From NCBI RefSeq assembly GCF_016722895.1, contig NZ_JAEQNA010000004.1:124001-188000 (forward strand): a stretch of 64,000 nucleotides of DNA, given 5' to 3'. Position numbers and translations under genes: made by a program. The stretch is from Ramlibacter aurantiacus. Lineage in GTDB: Bacteria > Pseudomonadota > Gammaproteobacteria > Burkholderiales > Burkholderiaceae_C. Position 1 is the first letter of the stretch. Each line of letters starts with the position of its first letter. The notes beneath the pieces were generated by a model, which saw only the letters and a list, made by a program, of their open reading frames with translations, had not been told where the DNA came from and did no database searches. This document shows positions 8,680 to 17,168 of this stretch, piece after piece.

Positions 8680-10566
8680 TTATCGCCCGTCGGCCCCGGT
8701 TATAGCGCTGTCGGCCGAAGGCCGCCAGACAGTGCCGATGGAGACCGACTTGAGCTTCTTCTGGCGACCGTACCAGAGATTGACGAGACCTCGCGAAAAG
8801 AAGACCGCAGAAAACATGGACGTGAGGATGCCGATGGTGTGGACCACCGCAAACCCGCGCACGGGCCCCGAGCCGAAGGTCAGCAAGGCCACCCCGGCGA
8901 TCAGTGTCGTGATGTTCGAGTCCAGGATGGTGGCCCACGCGCGCTCGTACCCGGTGTGGATCGCTGCCTGCGGCGCCGCCCCGCCTCGCAGCTCCTCGCG
9001 GATGCGTTCGTTGATCAGGACGTTGGAGTCGATGGCCATGCCCAGCGCCAGTGCCATGGCGGCCATGCCGGGCAAGGTGAGCGTGGCCTGCAGCATGGAC
9101 AGCACCGCGACCAGGAGCAACAGGTTCACGGCAAGTGCCAGGCCCGAGATCAAGCCGAACACGGCGTAGTAAACGGCCATGAAGGCGATGATGGCGGCAA
9201 AGCCCCAGGCCACGCTCTGGAAGCCTTTGGCGATGTTCTCGGCGCCCAGGGTGGGGCCGATGGTCAGCTCCTCGATGATCTCCATCGGCGCCGCGAGCGA
9301 TCCGGCCCGCAGCAGCAAGGCCAGGTCGTTGGCTTCGCTCACGGTCATCGAGCCGGAGATCTGGAACCGATTGCCGAGCTCCCCCTGGATCACGGGAGCG
9401 GTCAGCACCTCGCCGCGACCCTTCTCGAACAGCAGGATGGCCATGCGCCGCTTCAGGTTCTCGCGGCTGACGTCGCGCATGATCCGGCCGCCCTTGGCAT
9501 CGACGGTCAGGTCCACCTTGGGTTGCTGGGTTTGCGAGTCGAAGCCGGGCTGGGCGTCGGTCAGGCTGTCGCCCGTGAGGATCACCTGGCGCTTGACGAT
9601 GACGGGGCGGCCCTCGCGGTCGAAGAAGCGCTCGGAGCCGAACGGCACCGGCCCGGTGCCCAGTTCGGCGGCGCGGCCTTCGGCGCTCTCGTCCACCAGC
9701 CGCATCTCCAGCGTGGCCGTACGACCCAGGATGTCCTTGGCCTTGGCCGTGTCCTGCACGCCCGGCAGCTGCACGACGATGCGGTCCAGGCCCTGCTGCT
9801 GGATCACCGGCTCGGCGACACCCAGTTCGTTGATCCGGTTGTGCAGCGTGGTGATGTTCTGCTTGAGTGCCTGCGCCTGGACGTTGCGCGCGGCCTCGGG
9901 CCGCAGGGTGGCCACCAGCCGGGTCTCGTCACCCACGGTGCGATCGGCAAGCTGGAATTCCGGGAACTGGTCCTGCACCAGGCGGCGGATGCGTTCGACG
10001 GCTTGCGCGTCACGCGCCACCACCTCCACCTGCTGGCCCTGCCGGGCGATGCCACCGTGCCGGATGTCGGCTTCGCGCAGCCGGGTGCGCAGGTCGCCCG
10101 AGAAGGCTTCGGCCTTCTTGGTCAACGCCGCCTGCATGTCGACCTGCAGCATGAAGTGCACGCCGCCGCGCAAGTCCAGGCCGAGGTACATGGGCTCGGC
10201 GCCGAGGGCCGACAGCCAAGAGGGCGACGCCGACACCAGGTTCAAGGCCACGATGTACCCGGGGTCGGCCGGATTGGGCACCAGCGTCGACTGAAGCAGG
10301 TCGCGCACCCGCAACTGCATGTCCGGCGTGTCCACCCGCACCCGGATCGACGTGCCTTCCAGCGCCACCGATTCGGGCTTGATGCCGGCTTGCGAGAGCG
10401 CCTGCTCCACCCGCGCCATCGTGCCGGTGTCGACCCGGACGGTGGCCTTGCCCGCGGACACCTGCACGGCCGGCGCTTCGCCGAAGAAGTTGGGCAGCGT
10501 GTAGACGATGCCCACCAGAAGCGCGACCAGAAGGATCGCGTACTTCCAAACCGGGTAACGGTTCAT
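8680..10566 (-). CDS. secD: Protein translocase subunit SecD
   Basis: SecD forms the SecDF proton-driven accessory motor of the Sec translocon. The protein has 628 residues: helix 1 at about 8-27 (MNRYPVWKYAILLVALLVG), a large periplasmic P1 region with the family motif LGLDLRGGVHFMLQVD near 130, and five helices from about 450 on. The C-terminal half contains GMAIDSNVLINERIREELR, the conserved helix-4 segment with the proton-relay Asp. It follows yajC after seven bases and precedes secF by 12, the canonical order. The start MNRYP fits the family. Confidence 0.98.
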   Translation of the reverse strand: MNRYPVWKYAILLVALLVGIVYTLPNFFGEAPAVQVSAGKATVRVDTGTMARVEQALSQAGIKPESVALEGTSIRVRVDTPDMQLRVRDLLQSTLVPNPADPGYIVALNLVSASPSWLSALGAEPMYLGLDLRGGVHFMLQVDMQAALTKKAEAFSGDLRTRLREADIRHGGIARQGQQVEVVARDAQAVERIRRLVQDQFPEFQLADRTVGDETRLVATLRPEAARNVQAQALKQNITTLHNRINELGVAEPVIQQQGLDRIVVQLPGVQDTAKAKDILGRTATLEMRLVDESAEGRAAELGTGPVPFGSERFFDREGRPVIVKRQVILTGDSLTDAQPGFDSQTQQPKVDLTVDAKGGRIMRDVSRENLKRRMAILLFEKGRGEVLTAPVIQGELGNRFQISGSMTVSEANDLALLLRAGSLAAPMEIIEELTIGPTLGAENIAKGFQSVAWGFAAIIAFMAVYYAVFGLISGLALAVNLLLLVAVLSMLQATLTLPGMAAMALALGMAIDSNVLINERIREELRGGAAPQAAIHTGYERAWATILDSNITTLIAGVALLTFGSGPVRGFAVVHTIGILTSMFSAVFFSRGLVNLWYGRQKKLKSVSIGTVWRPSADSAITGADGR

Positions 10567-10573
10567 GACGCCC

Positions 10574-10906
10574 TTACTTGATGGTGCCCTTGGGCAGGAC
10601 CTGCACCACGGCGCTGCGCTGCACCTGGATTTCGACGCCGTTGGCGATTTCGACGGTCAGGTAGGGGTCGCCCAGGCGCGAGACGCGCCCGAGGATGCCG
10701 CCAGCCGTCGCCACTTCGTCACCCTTGGCCAGGGCCTCGACCATGGCGCGGTGCTCCTTCTGGCGCTTCATCTGCGGGCGGATCATGATGAAGTACAGGA
10801 CCACGAACATCAGCACCAGCGGCAGCATGCTGACCAGCGTCGACTGCATGTCGCCTCCGGCGGCTGGGGCAGGGGCGGTCTGGGCGATGGCGGAAGAAAT
10901 GAACAC
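10574..10906 (-). CDS. yajC: Preprotein translocase subunit YajC
   Basis: YajC is a small single-span inner-membrane protein that associates with SecDF. The protein has 110 residues: a short periplasmic N-terminus FISSAIAQTAPAPAAGG, one transmembrane helix (MLPLVLMFVVLYFIMI) followed by RPQMKRQKEH, then the conserved cytoplasmic GDEVATAGGILGRV segment. The start is a GTG at 10906: it gives the usual family N-terminus and has CAGGAG five bases upstream. It is the first gene of the yajC-secD-secF-DUF1631 unit. Confidence 0.96.
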   Translation of the reverse strand: MFISSAIAQTAPAPAAGGDMQSTLVSMLPLVLMFVVLYFIMIRPQMKRQKEHRAMVEALAKGDEVATAGGILGRVSRLGDPYLTVEIANGVEIQVQRSAVVQVLPKGTIK

Positions 10907-10987
10907 GTCGGCTCCTGGACGATTTCTGGTGCGGGACAACCGTGCGGTCAGGCGCAAGTGCGCCGGCCGTGGCGGCGAAAACCGGGC

Positions 10988-10993
10988 ATTGTA
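10988..10993 (-). promoter_or_regulatory. -10 element of the yajC-secDF operon
   Basis: TACAAT followed by GCCCGG on the minus strand lies about 82 bases before the yajC GTG. The hexamer matches five of six consensus bases. No convincing -35 hexamer stands 16-18 bases upstream. Confidence 0.4.
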
Positions 10994-11045
10994 TGTCCCG
11001 GCTGACGCCCGCTTCAGCAAGGGGGCAGCCGCCCCCCGCGTCGCA

Positions 11046-14000
11046 TCAGGCGACCAGCCGGCCGGGCTCTCGAGCCGCTCGCCACTGCTGCATCAACTCG
11101 GCCCAGCGCGCGAGCGTCGGTGTCAGGTGCCGCTCCTTGACGTGGCCGAAACCGCGGATCTGCTCGGGCAGGCGGGCGATCTCGAGTGCGAGCGCATGGT
11201 TGTGGAGATCGAGCGTGCCCAGGATCTCCTCGATGTCCTGCCGGTAACGAGCGATCAGCTCGCGTTCGGTGCGACGTTCGGCCGTCCGGCCGAACGGATC
11301 GAACGGCGTGCCGCGCAGGCCGCGCAGCCGCGCCAGCAGCCTGAAGGCGATGGCCATCGACGGACCGAACCGGCGCTTCTGCAGCTCGCCCCGCTCGTTG
11401 CGCCGCGCGAGCAGCGGCGGCGCAAGGTGGTAGTGGACCTGGTAATCGCCCTCGAACTGGCTGGCGATGCGCTCCCTGAAACCGGCGTCGCCGTGCAGCC
11501 GAGCCACTTCGTATTCGTCCTTGTAGGCCATGAGCTTGAACAGGTACCGGGCCACCGCCTCGGCCAGCGCGGCCTGGCCCAAAGGCGCCTCCGCCTGCCG
11601 CACCCGCTCGACCAGCGCCCGATAGGCTTCGGCGTAAGCGGCGTCCTGGTAGTCGGTGAGGAACTGCACCCGGCGTTCCACCATCGCCGGCAGGGTCTCG
11701 CGGCGGTGCAGCTGCACCACCCGCGAGGGCGCCAGCAGCCGCTCGACGGCCGCCGCATCGTGCGCGGCGCGGCGCCCCCAGGCGAACGCGAGCTTGTTGG
11801 CTTCGACGGCCACGGCATTCAACTCGATCGCGCGCAGCAGCGCCTCCAGCGCCAGCGGCACCCAGCCGCGCTGCCAGGCGTATCCGAGCAGCATCGGATT
11901 GGCGTAGATGGCGTCCCCCATCAGCCGCTGGGCCAGCTCATCGGCATTGAACGTGCCCAGGCGCTCCGGCCCAACCGCCTGGGCAACCTCGGCCGTGCAA
12001 GCCTCTCCCGGGTTGGCCCAGTCGGGCTGGCGCACGAACGCCGCGGTAGGGCCGCTGTGGGTGTTGAGCACCACACGGGTGCGATCGCGGCGCATGCGCC
12101 ACACGGTTTCGGCACTGGCGGCCACGATGGGATCGCAGCCGATTACCAGCTCGGCCGCGGCGAGTCCGACGCGGGTGGTGCGGATGTCCTGCGGCTGCCG
12201 GCCGATCAGCACATGGCTCCAGGTGGCGCCACCTTTTTGCGCCAGCCCCGCCGCGTCCTGCGTCACCACGCCCCGGCCTTCCAGGTGCGCGGCCATGCCC
12301 AGCAGTTGGCCGATGGTGATGACCCCGGTGCCGCCCACGCCGGCAACGACGATGCCCCAGGGCTGATCCAGCGGCGGCAATTGCGGCATCGGCAGCTCGC
12401 CGCCTTCGAGCGGGGACGGCTGGGCGGACTTGTCGGGCTTGCGCAGCCGCCCGCCTTCCACGGTCACGAAACTCGGGCAGAAGCCCTTGAGACAACTGGT
12501 GTCCTTGTTGCAGGTGCTCTGGTTGATGGCGCGCTTGCGGCCAAAGGGCGTTTCGAGCGGCTCCACGGACAGGCAGTTCGACTGCGCGCCGCAGTCGCCA
12601 CAGCCTTCGCACACCAGGTCGTTGATCACCACGCGCAGTGCCGGGTCGGGCATCTTGCCGCGCTTGCGCCGGCGCCGTTTCTCGGTGGCGCAGGTCTGGT
12701 CGTAAACGATGGCGGTGGTGCCGGCGATCTCGCGCAACTCGCGCTGGATGCGGTCGAGCTCGGCCCGGTCGAACACCGGCACGCCGTCCAGCCAGTCCGC
12801 GCCTTCGTAGCGGCGGACATCGTCCGTCACGATCACCAGCCGCGCCACGCCTTCGGACAACAGGCTCTGCACGATCTGGCGCACCGAATGCCCCTCGGGC
12901 CGCTCGCCCACCGGCTGGCCACCGGTCATGGCGACGGCGTCGTTGTAGAGGATCTTGTAGGTGATGTTCACCCCGGCCGCGATGGCCTGGCGGATCGCCA
13001 GCAGGCCGCTGTGGAAGTAGGTGCCGTCGCCCAGGTTGGCGAAGACGTGGGTCTCGTGGGTGAAGGGCTGCTGGCCGACCCAGGCCACGCCCTCCCCGCC
13101 CATCTGGCTGAAGCCGGCGGTGCGCCGGTCCATCCAGGTAGCCATGTAGTGGCAGCCGATGCCGGCCATGGCGCGCGAGCCCTCCGGCACGACCGTGGAG
13201 ATGTTGTGCGGGCAGCCCGAGCAGAACCAGGGGGCGCGCTCGGCGCATTTTCCGGCGCCCTGCATCGCAGCTTCCTTGGCCTGCATTTCGGCCAGGCGGG
13301 CGTCCAGCCGGGCGGCGGTGCCAGCGTCGACACCCAGCTTCTTCAGCCGCCGGGCGATGGCCCGCGCGATCAAGGGCGGCGACAAGTCGGCGTTGGCGCG
13401 CAGCAGCGTGTGCGGCGTGGGGTTGGGCACGGACCATTCACCGCCGCCGCCTTCGACGTCGTCGAACTTGCCCAGCACGTTGGGCCGCACGTCCGGGCGC
13501 CAGTTGTAAAGCTCCTCCTTCAGCTGGTATTCGATCACCTGGCGCTTTTCCTCGACCACCAGGATTTCGCGCAGGCCCGACGCGAAGGCGCGGGTGATCT
13601 GCGCTTCGAGCGGCCAGACCACGGCGACCTTGTGCAGTCGGATGCCCAGGCGCCGGCATTCGGCGTCGTCCAGCCCGAGGTCGGCCAGCGCCTGGCGGGT
13701 GTCGTTGTAGGCCTTGCCGCTGGCGATCAGGCCCAGCCGGTCGGCCGGGCCTTCGATGACGTTGTGGTTGAGCCGGTTGGCGCGGATGTAGGCCAGGGCG
13801 GCATACCACTTGAACTCGTAGAGCCGAGCCTCCTGCTCCAGCGGATGGTCGGGCCACCGGATGTGCAGCCCGCCGGGCGGCATCTGGAAGTCGGTGGGCA
13901 ACCCGATGCGCACGCGATCGGGGTCGATGATGGCCGTGGCGCTGGATTCGACGATCTCCTGGATGGTCTTCATGCCGGTCCAGACGCCGGCGTAGCGGCT

Positions 14001-14603
14001 CATGGCGAAGGCGTGGATGCCCAGGTCGAGGATCTCCTGCACAGAGGCCGGGAAGAACACCGGAAAGCCGCAGGCCTTGAACAGGTGGTCGCTCTGGTGC
14101 GCGGCGGTGGAGCTCTTGGCCACGTGGTCGTCACCGGCCACCGCGATCACGCCGCCGAGCGGCGTGGTGCCAGCCATGTTGGCGTGCTTGAACACGTCGG
14201 CGCAGCGGTCGACGCCGGGGCCCTTGCCGTACCAGATGCCGAAGACGCCGTCGAAGCGGTTGGCCCCGGCGGGCGCGAAACCCAGTTGTTGCGTGCCCCA
14301 CAGCGCGGTGGCGGCGAGTTCCTCGTTCACGCCCGGCTGGAACACGACGTCGTGCGCGGCCAGGTGCGCCTTCGCGCTCCACAGGGCCTGGTCGTAGCCG
14401 CCCAGCGGCGAGCCGCGATAACCGCTGATGAACCCGGCGGTGCGATGGCCGGCGCGTTCGTCGCGCCGGTGCTGCAGCATCGGCAGCTTCACCAGCGCCT
14501 GCACCCCGCTCATGAACGCACGACCCACGTCGAGCGCGTACTTGTCGTCCAGCGAAACGGTCTCGAGGGCCTGTCGGACATGGTCGGGCAACGGGGCATT
14601 CAT
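11046..14603 (-). CDS. Indolepyruvate ferredoxin oxidoreductase, fused alpha-beta type
   Basis: This enzyme oxidatively decarboxylates aryl-pyruvates such as indolepyruvate and phenylpyruvate to acyl-CoA, passing electrons to ferredoxin, in aromatic amino acid breakdown. The protein has 1185 residues, typical of the one-chain form. The N-terminal part holds the pyrimidine-binding domain (SGYRGSPLGGYDQ, FQPGVNEELAATA). The middle holds the TPP-binding domain (CSGCPHN, GIGCHYMATWM, FANLGDGTYFHSG). The linker has clustered cysteines (CEGCGDCGAQSNC; CNKDTSCLKGFCPSF) expected to hold iron-sulfur clusters. The C-terminal part holds the gamma-type domain (GIVVAGVGGTGVITIGQLLG). It is divergent from an Lrp/AsnC regulator, the likely controller. 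Confidence 0.95.
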   Translation of the reverse strand: MNAPLPDHVRQALETVSLDDKYALDVGRAFMSGVQALVKLPMLQHRRDERAGHRTAGFISGYRGSPLGGYDQALWSAKAHLAAHDVVFQPGVNEELAATALWGTQQLGFAPAGANRFDGVFGIWYGKGPGVDRCADVFKHANMAGTTPLGGVIAVAGDDHVAKSSTAAHQSDHLFKACGFPVFFPASVQEILDLGIHAFAMSRYAGVWTGMKTIQEIVESSATAIIDPDRVRIGLPTDFQMPPGGLHIRWPDHPLEQEARLYEFKWYAALAYIRANRLNHNVIEGPADRLGLIASGKAYNDTRQALADLGLDDAECRRLGIRLHKVAVVWPLEAQITRAFASGLREILVVEEKRQVIEYQLKEELYNWRPDVRPNVLGKFDDVEGGGGEWSVPNPTPHTLLRANADLSPPLIARAIARRLKKLGVDAGTAARLDARLAEMQAKEAAMQGAGKCAERAPWFCSGCPHNISTVVPEGSRAMAGIGCHYMATWMDRRTAGFSQMGGEGVAWVGQQPFTHETHVFANLGDGTYFHSGLLAIRQAIAAGVNITYKILYNDAVAMTGGQPVGERPEGHSVRQIVQSLLSEGVARLVIVTDDVRRYEGADWLDGVPVFDRAELDRIQRELREIAGTTAIVYDQTCATEKRRRRKRGKMPDPALRVVINDLVCEGCGDCGAQSNCLSVEPLETPFGRKRAINQSTCNKDTSCLKGFCPSFVTVEGGRLRKPDKSAQPSPLEGGELPMPQLPPLDQPWGIVVAGVGGTGVITIGQLLGMAAHLEGRGVVTQDAAGLAQKGGATWSHVLIGRQPQDIRTTRVGLAAAELVIGCDPIVAASAETVWRMRRDRTRVVLNTHSGPTAAFVRQPDWANPGEACTAEVAQAVGPERLGTFNADELAQRLMGDAIYANPMLLGYAWQRGWVPLALEALLRAIELNAVAVEANKLAFAWGRRAAHDAAAVERLLAPSRVVQLHRRETLPAMVERRVQFLTDYQDAAYAEAYRALVERVRQAEAPLGQAALAEAVARYLFKLMAYKDEYEVARLHGDAGFRERIASQFEGDYQVHYHLAPPLLARRNERGELQKRRFGPSMAIAFRLLARLRGLRGTPFDPFGRTAERRTERELIARYRQDIEEILGTLDLHNHALALEIARLPEQIRGFGHVKERHLTPTLARWAELMQQWRAAREPGRLVA

Positions 14604-14722
14604 GGCGTGTCTCTCTCCGGTAGCGGGTCGGGTCAGTGTAGGTGGGCAGCGCCGATCGTTGATTGCTTTCTATGTACGTTTACGACTAGTATTTGAAAGA
14701 CTATTGCTGCAATGGGCACCCG
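14604..14722. promoter_or_regulatory. Divergent control region between the indolepyruvate oxidoreductase and Lrp genes
   Basis: The 119-base gap contains an AT-rich patch at about 14657-14710 that stands out from its GC-rich surroundings. GACTA occurs twice in the same direction 15 bases apart (in CGACTAGTA and AGACTATTG). On the minus strand TTTCAA and TACATA are 16 bases apart and could be a weak promoter for the oxidoreductase. Lrp-type regulators commonly bind such AT-rich gaps beside their own gene; binding here is inference. Confidence 0.35.
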
Positions 14723-15202
14723 ATGGAAAGACTCGATAAGTTCGACTGGCTCATCCTGCGCGAGCTGCAGAACGAGGGGCGCCTGACCAACGCCGAACTG
14801 GCACAGCGGGTCGGGCTGTCGGCGGCGCCCTGCTGGCGCCGCGTGCGGGCGCTCGAGCAAGCCGGCCTCATCACCGGCTACCACGCGGTGATCGACCGGC
14901 ACAAGGTCGGGCTGGGCGTGCTGGCCTTCGTGCGGATCGATGCGGAACGCAACACCGCCGACGGCACCCGGCGCATGGAGGAAGCGATCCGGCGGCTGCC
15001 GCAGGTCATCTCGTGCCACTACATCAGCGGCACCGGCACCTTCGAGCTGCAGGTGGTGTCGCGCGATCTGGACGCCTTCTCGCAATTCGCTCGCGAGGTG
15101 CTCCTGAACCTGCCCAACGTGAAGGACCTGCACACGCGCTTTTCGCTGGGCGAAGTCAAGGCGGCCAGCATCTGGCCGCTGGAGCCTCACGCGCCCGCCT
15201 GA
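14723..15202 (+). CDS. Lrp/AsnC family transcriptional regulator
   Basis: The protein has 159 residues. The N-terminal helix-turn-helix covers about 5-55 (LDKFDWLILRELQNEGRLTN, then ELAQRVGLSAAPCWRRVRAL). The C-terminal ligand-binding RAM domain follows (about 70-150, with VISCHYISGTGTFELQVV). Such proteins form octamers that bind amino acids and switch metabolic genes. The start at 14723 (MERLDKFDW) is preferred over an upstream ATG because it gives the family N-terminus. It is transcribed away from the indolepyruvate oxidoreductase gene, so an aromatic or branched-chain amino acid is the likely signal. Confidence 0.92.
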   Translation: MERLDKFDWLILRELQNEGRLTNAELAQRVGLSAAPCWRRVRALEQAGLITGYHAVIDRHKVGLGVLAFVRIDAERNTADGTRRMEEAIRRLPQVISCHYISGTGTFELQVVSRDLDAFSQFAREVLLNLPNVKDLHTRFSLGEVKAASIWPLEPHAPA

Positions 15203-15211
15203 AATGCCCGC

Positions 15212-16381
15212 TCAACCGGGCGGCGGACCGCCTCGAGGCCACAGCACCCACATCCGCACCGGCTGCTTGAGCCGGCCGGCCAGCTCGCCGGCTTCCTGCC
15301 CCCAGCCGGTGAACCAGTCCACCCGCACGGCCCCGACGATGGCACTGCCGGTGTCCTGGGCCAGCACCAGCCGGCGCAATTCCAGCTGCGGCCCGGTGGA
15401 AGCGAGCCAGACCGGCGTGCCGTAGGGAACGCTCTCCCTGTCGACCGCGATCGACCGGCCCGGCGTGAGCGGCACCCCCTGCGCACCCCGCGGTCCGAAA
15501 GCGGCATCGAACCCCGCGAGCGGCTCTTCGCGGAAGAAGACCACCCGGGGGTTGCTCCACAGCATCTCCTGCACCCGCTGCGGATTGGCGCGCACCCAGG
15601 CCTTGATGCCGGGCCAGGAGGCGTCGCGCACCGCCCCCTGCTGCAGCAGCCACGACCCGACGCTTCGATAGGGCTGGTCGTTGGTTGCGGCGTAAGCCAG
15701 CCGGACCAGCTTCCGCTGGCCATCGGGCTCGGTCAGGCGCAGCCGGCCCGACCCCTGGATCTGCAGCACCAGCGCGTCGACCGGATCGGCCAGCCAGGCG
15801 ATCTCGCGCCCCTGCAACTGGGCGCGCACCACCGGCTGGGTGTCGATCTCCTGCCGGGTGTGCCAGGGCCGGCGCTGGCCCAGGCCGGGTGGCGGTGCGT
15901 ACAGCGGCACGCCGAACCCCGGTGCGGCCTGCCGGCGAGCCTCGAACACCGGTTCGTAATAGGCCGTGAGCAGGCCCTCCGCGGCGCCACCGTGCGATTC
16001 CACGCGATACGGCTGCAGCTGGCGGCGCAGCCAGGCCCGCTGCTCCTCGGGCGGGGCGATCGCGAGCTGCCGCACCTGCGGGCACAGCGCCGCCAACGGC
16101 GCCGGTGGCCGCTCGCAGCTCTTGAGCCAGGCGTTCCAGGCCTCGTGCAGCGCGTCCTCCTCGAAGCCCGGAAGCTCCTCCCAACCCACCGGTACCCAGC
16201 GGCTGCGGCCACGCACGAGCACCGGCCCATCAGCCGGAGCCGCGGCCGGTGCCGCCACATCCGCCGCAGCTTGCGGCGGCACCGGCCCGGCCGGACCCTG
16301 TTCGACGATCAGCGGCACGCCGCCGCAGCCCGCCAGTGTTCCTAGAATCGCGGGGCCCAACCACCGCCACGTCTGTCTCAT
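15212..16381 (-). CDS. mltA: Membrane-bound lytic murein transglycosylase A
   Basis: MltA is an outer-membrane lipoprotein that cleaves peptidoglycan glycan strands, forming 1,6-anhydro-muropeptides. The 389-residue protein starts with a lipoprotein signal peptide ending in the lipobox LAGC (C19). An Ala/Pro-rich linker follows, then the MltA beta-barrel region (LLTAYYEPVFEARR, DPVDALVLQIQGSGR) and the C-terminal 3D domain with its Asp residues (LVLAQDTGSAIVGAVRVDWFTG). The ATG at 16381 has AGGA eight bases upstream; longer readings lose the signal peptide. It converges on the Lrp gene nine bases away. Confidence 0.96.
   Translation of the reverse strand: MRQTWRWLGPAILGTLAGCGGVPLIVEQGPAGPVPPQAAADVAAPAAAPADGPVLVRGRSRWVPVGWEELPGFEEDALHEAWNAWLKSCERPPAPLAALCPQVRQLAIAPPEEQRAWLRRQLQPYRVESHGGAAEGLLTAYYEPVFEARRQAAPGFGVPLYAPPPGLGQRRPWHTRQEIDTQPVVRAQLQGREIAWLADPVDALVLQIQGSGRLRLTEPDGQRKLVRLAYAATNDQPYRSVGSWLLQQGAVRDASWPGIKAWVRANPQRVQEMLWSNPRVVFFREEPLAGFDAAFGPRGAQGVPLTPGRSIAVDRESVPYGTPVWLASTGPQLELRRLVLAQDTGSAIVGAVRVDWFTGWGQEAGELAGRLKQPVRMWVLWPRGGPPPG
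16343..16348 (+). promoter_or_regulatory. -10 element (TAGAAT) inside the mltA signal-peptide region, pointing at the 44-residue gene
   Basis: TAGAAT followed by CGCGGGG lies on the plus strand 31 bases before the ATG at 16380. It is antisense to the mltA signal-peptide codons. Five of six consensus bases match. No clear -35 is visible. Confidence 0.35.
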
Positions 16382-16514
16382 GCTGTTGATCCTGCTCGAA
16401 GCCTTGCTCGCCCTGGTGGTTCTGGTGGCCATCGTCTGGTGGACCATGTTCTCTGGCCGCCCGCGGGGCGAGCCGCCGCCGGCGGACGACAAGCGCGGCG
16501 ACGACCAGGCCTAG
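16380..16514 (+). CDS. Predicted 44-residue single-span membrane protein
   Basis: The reading frame encodes one strongly hydrophobic helix at about 2-24 (LLILLEALLALVVLVAIVWW), then MFSGR and a charged Pro/Asp/Lys/Arg tail. This is what a small inner-membrane protein looks like, with a positive inside tail. Its ATG overlaps the divergent mltA start codon by two bases (CATG), so the two genes cannot both have separate leaders in the usual sense. A TAGAAT box lies 31 bases upstream. No Shine-Dalgarno is obvious. I do not recognise a named family. The composition argues for a real gene more than chance. Confidence 0.5.
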   Translation: MLLILLEALLALVVLVAIVWWTMFSGRPRGEPPPADDKRGDDQA

Positions 16515-16528
16515 GTCGCCCAGGCTGC

Positions 16529-17158
16529 CTAAGCCGCATCACGCAGCGCATTGGCCAGCTCCACGGCCGATTTCACTTCCATCTTGTCGAACACCCGCGC
16601 GCGGTGCACTTCGACCGTGCGCACGCTGATGTCCAGTTCGTCGGCGATCAGCTTGTTCGGCAATCCCCGGGCGACCAGCCGCATCACGTCGAGCTCACGG
16701 TGGGTGAGCTCGGCCAGTCGGTCGCGCAGGCGCTGCGCCTGGCGCCGGCGCTCCAGCACCTCGGCCGAGCGGGCGAGGGCCTGCTCGATGCGATCGACCA
16801 ACGCATTGTCGGAAAACGGTTTCTCGCAAAAGTCGAACGCGCCCCGCTTGACCATGCCCACCGCGGTCGGCACGTCGGCATGCCCGGTGAGGAAGATCAC
16901 CGGCATCACCTCCACCAGCCCCAGCTCGGCGAGCTGATCGAACAGGGCCAGACCGCTGACGCCCGGCATCCGCACGTCGAGAAGCAGGCAGCAGGCCTGC
17001 GCCGGCTTGAAGCCGCGCGCCAGCATGGCCTCGAACTGCGTCCCGCTGGCGAAGGTGTCGCTTGCAAGCCGTCGTGAGCGCAGCAGCCAGGCGAGCGCTT
17101 CGCGCACGCTGGCATCGTCATCGACGATGTAGACGATGGCGTCCTGGACGGGCTGCAT
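16529..17158 (-). CDS. FixJ/DctR-type response regulator
   Basis: The 209-residue protein has an N-terminal receiver domain with acidic pocket D13-D15, phospho-acceptor D61 (LLLDVRMPG), the switch Thr in FLTGHAD and Lys in CEKPF. A LuxR-type helix-turn-helix occupies about 145-205 (LTHRELDVMRLVARGLPNKL then IADELDISVRTVEVHRARVF). This layout is that of FixJ and of DctR from Rhodobacter. The start at 17158 is ten bases after the stop of the kinase gene, so the two form an operon. DctR in other bacteria turns on C4-dicarboxylate uptake; that function is inferred here because no transporter gene is adjacent. Confidence 0.92.
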   Translation of the reverse strand: MQPVQDAIVYIVDDDASVREALAWLLRSRRLASDTFASGTQFEAMLARGFKPAQACCLLLDVRMPGVSGLALFDQLAELGLVEVMPVIFLTGHADVPTAVGMVKRGAFDFCEKPFSDNALVDRIEQALARSAEVLERRRQAQRLRDRLAELTHRELDVMRLVARGLPNKLIADELDISVRTVEVHRARVFDKMEVKSAVELANALRDAA

Positions 17159-17168
17159 GGCGGAACGG

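Noticed and set aside
8158-10581. An 807-residue plus-strand frame opposite secD and secF
   Set aside because: Mirror frame of well-conserved genes, with repetitive Arg/Gly/His composition and no ribosome site.
10695-14696. A 1333-residue plus-strand frame opposite the indolepyruvate oxidoreductase
   Set aside because: Composition is that of antisense translation of a GC-rich gene, with no motif, while the minus-strand gene shows clear enzyme motifs throughout.
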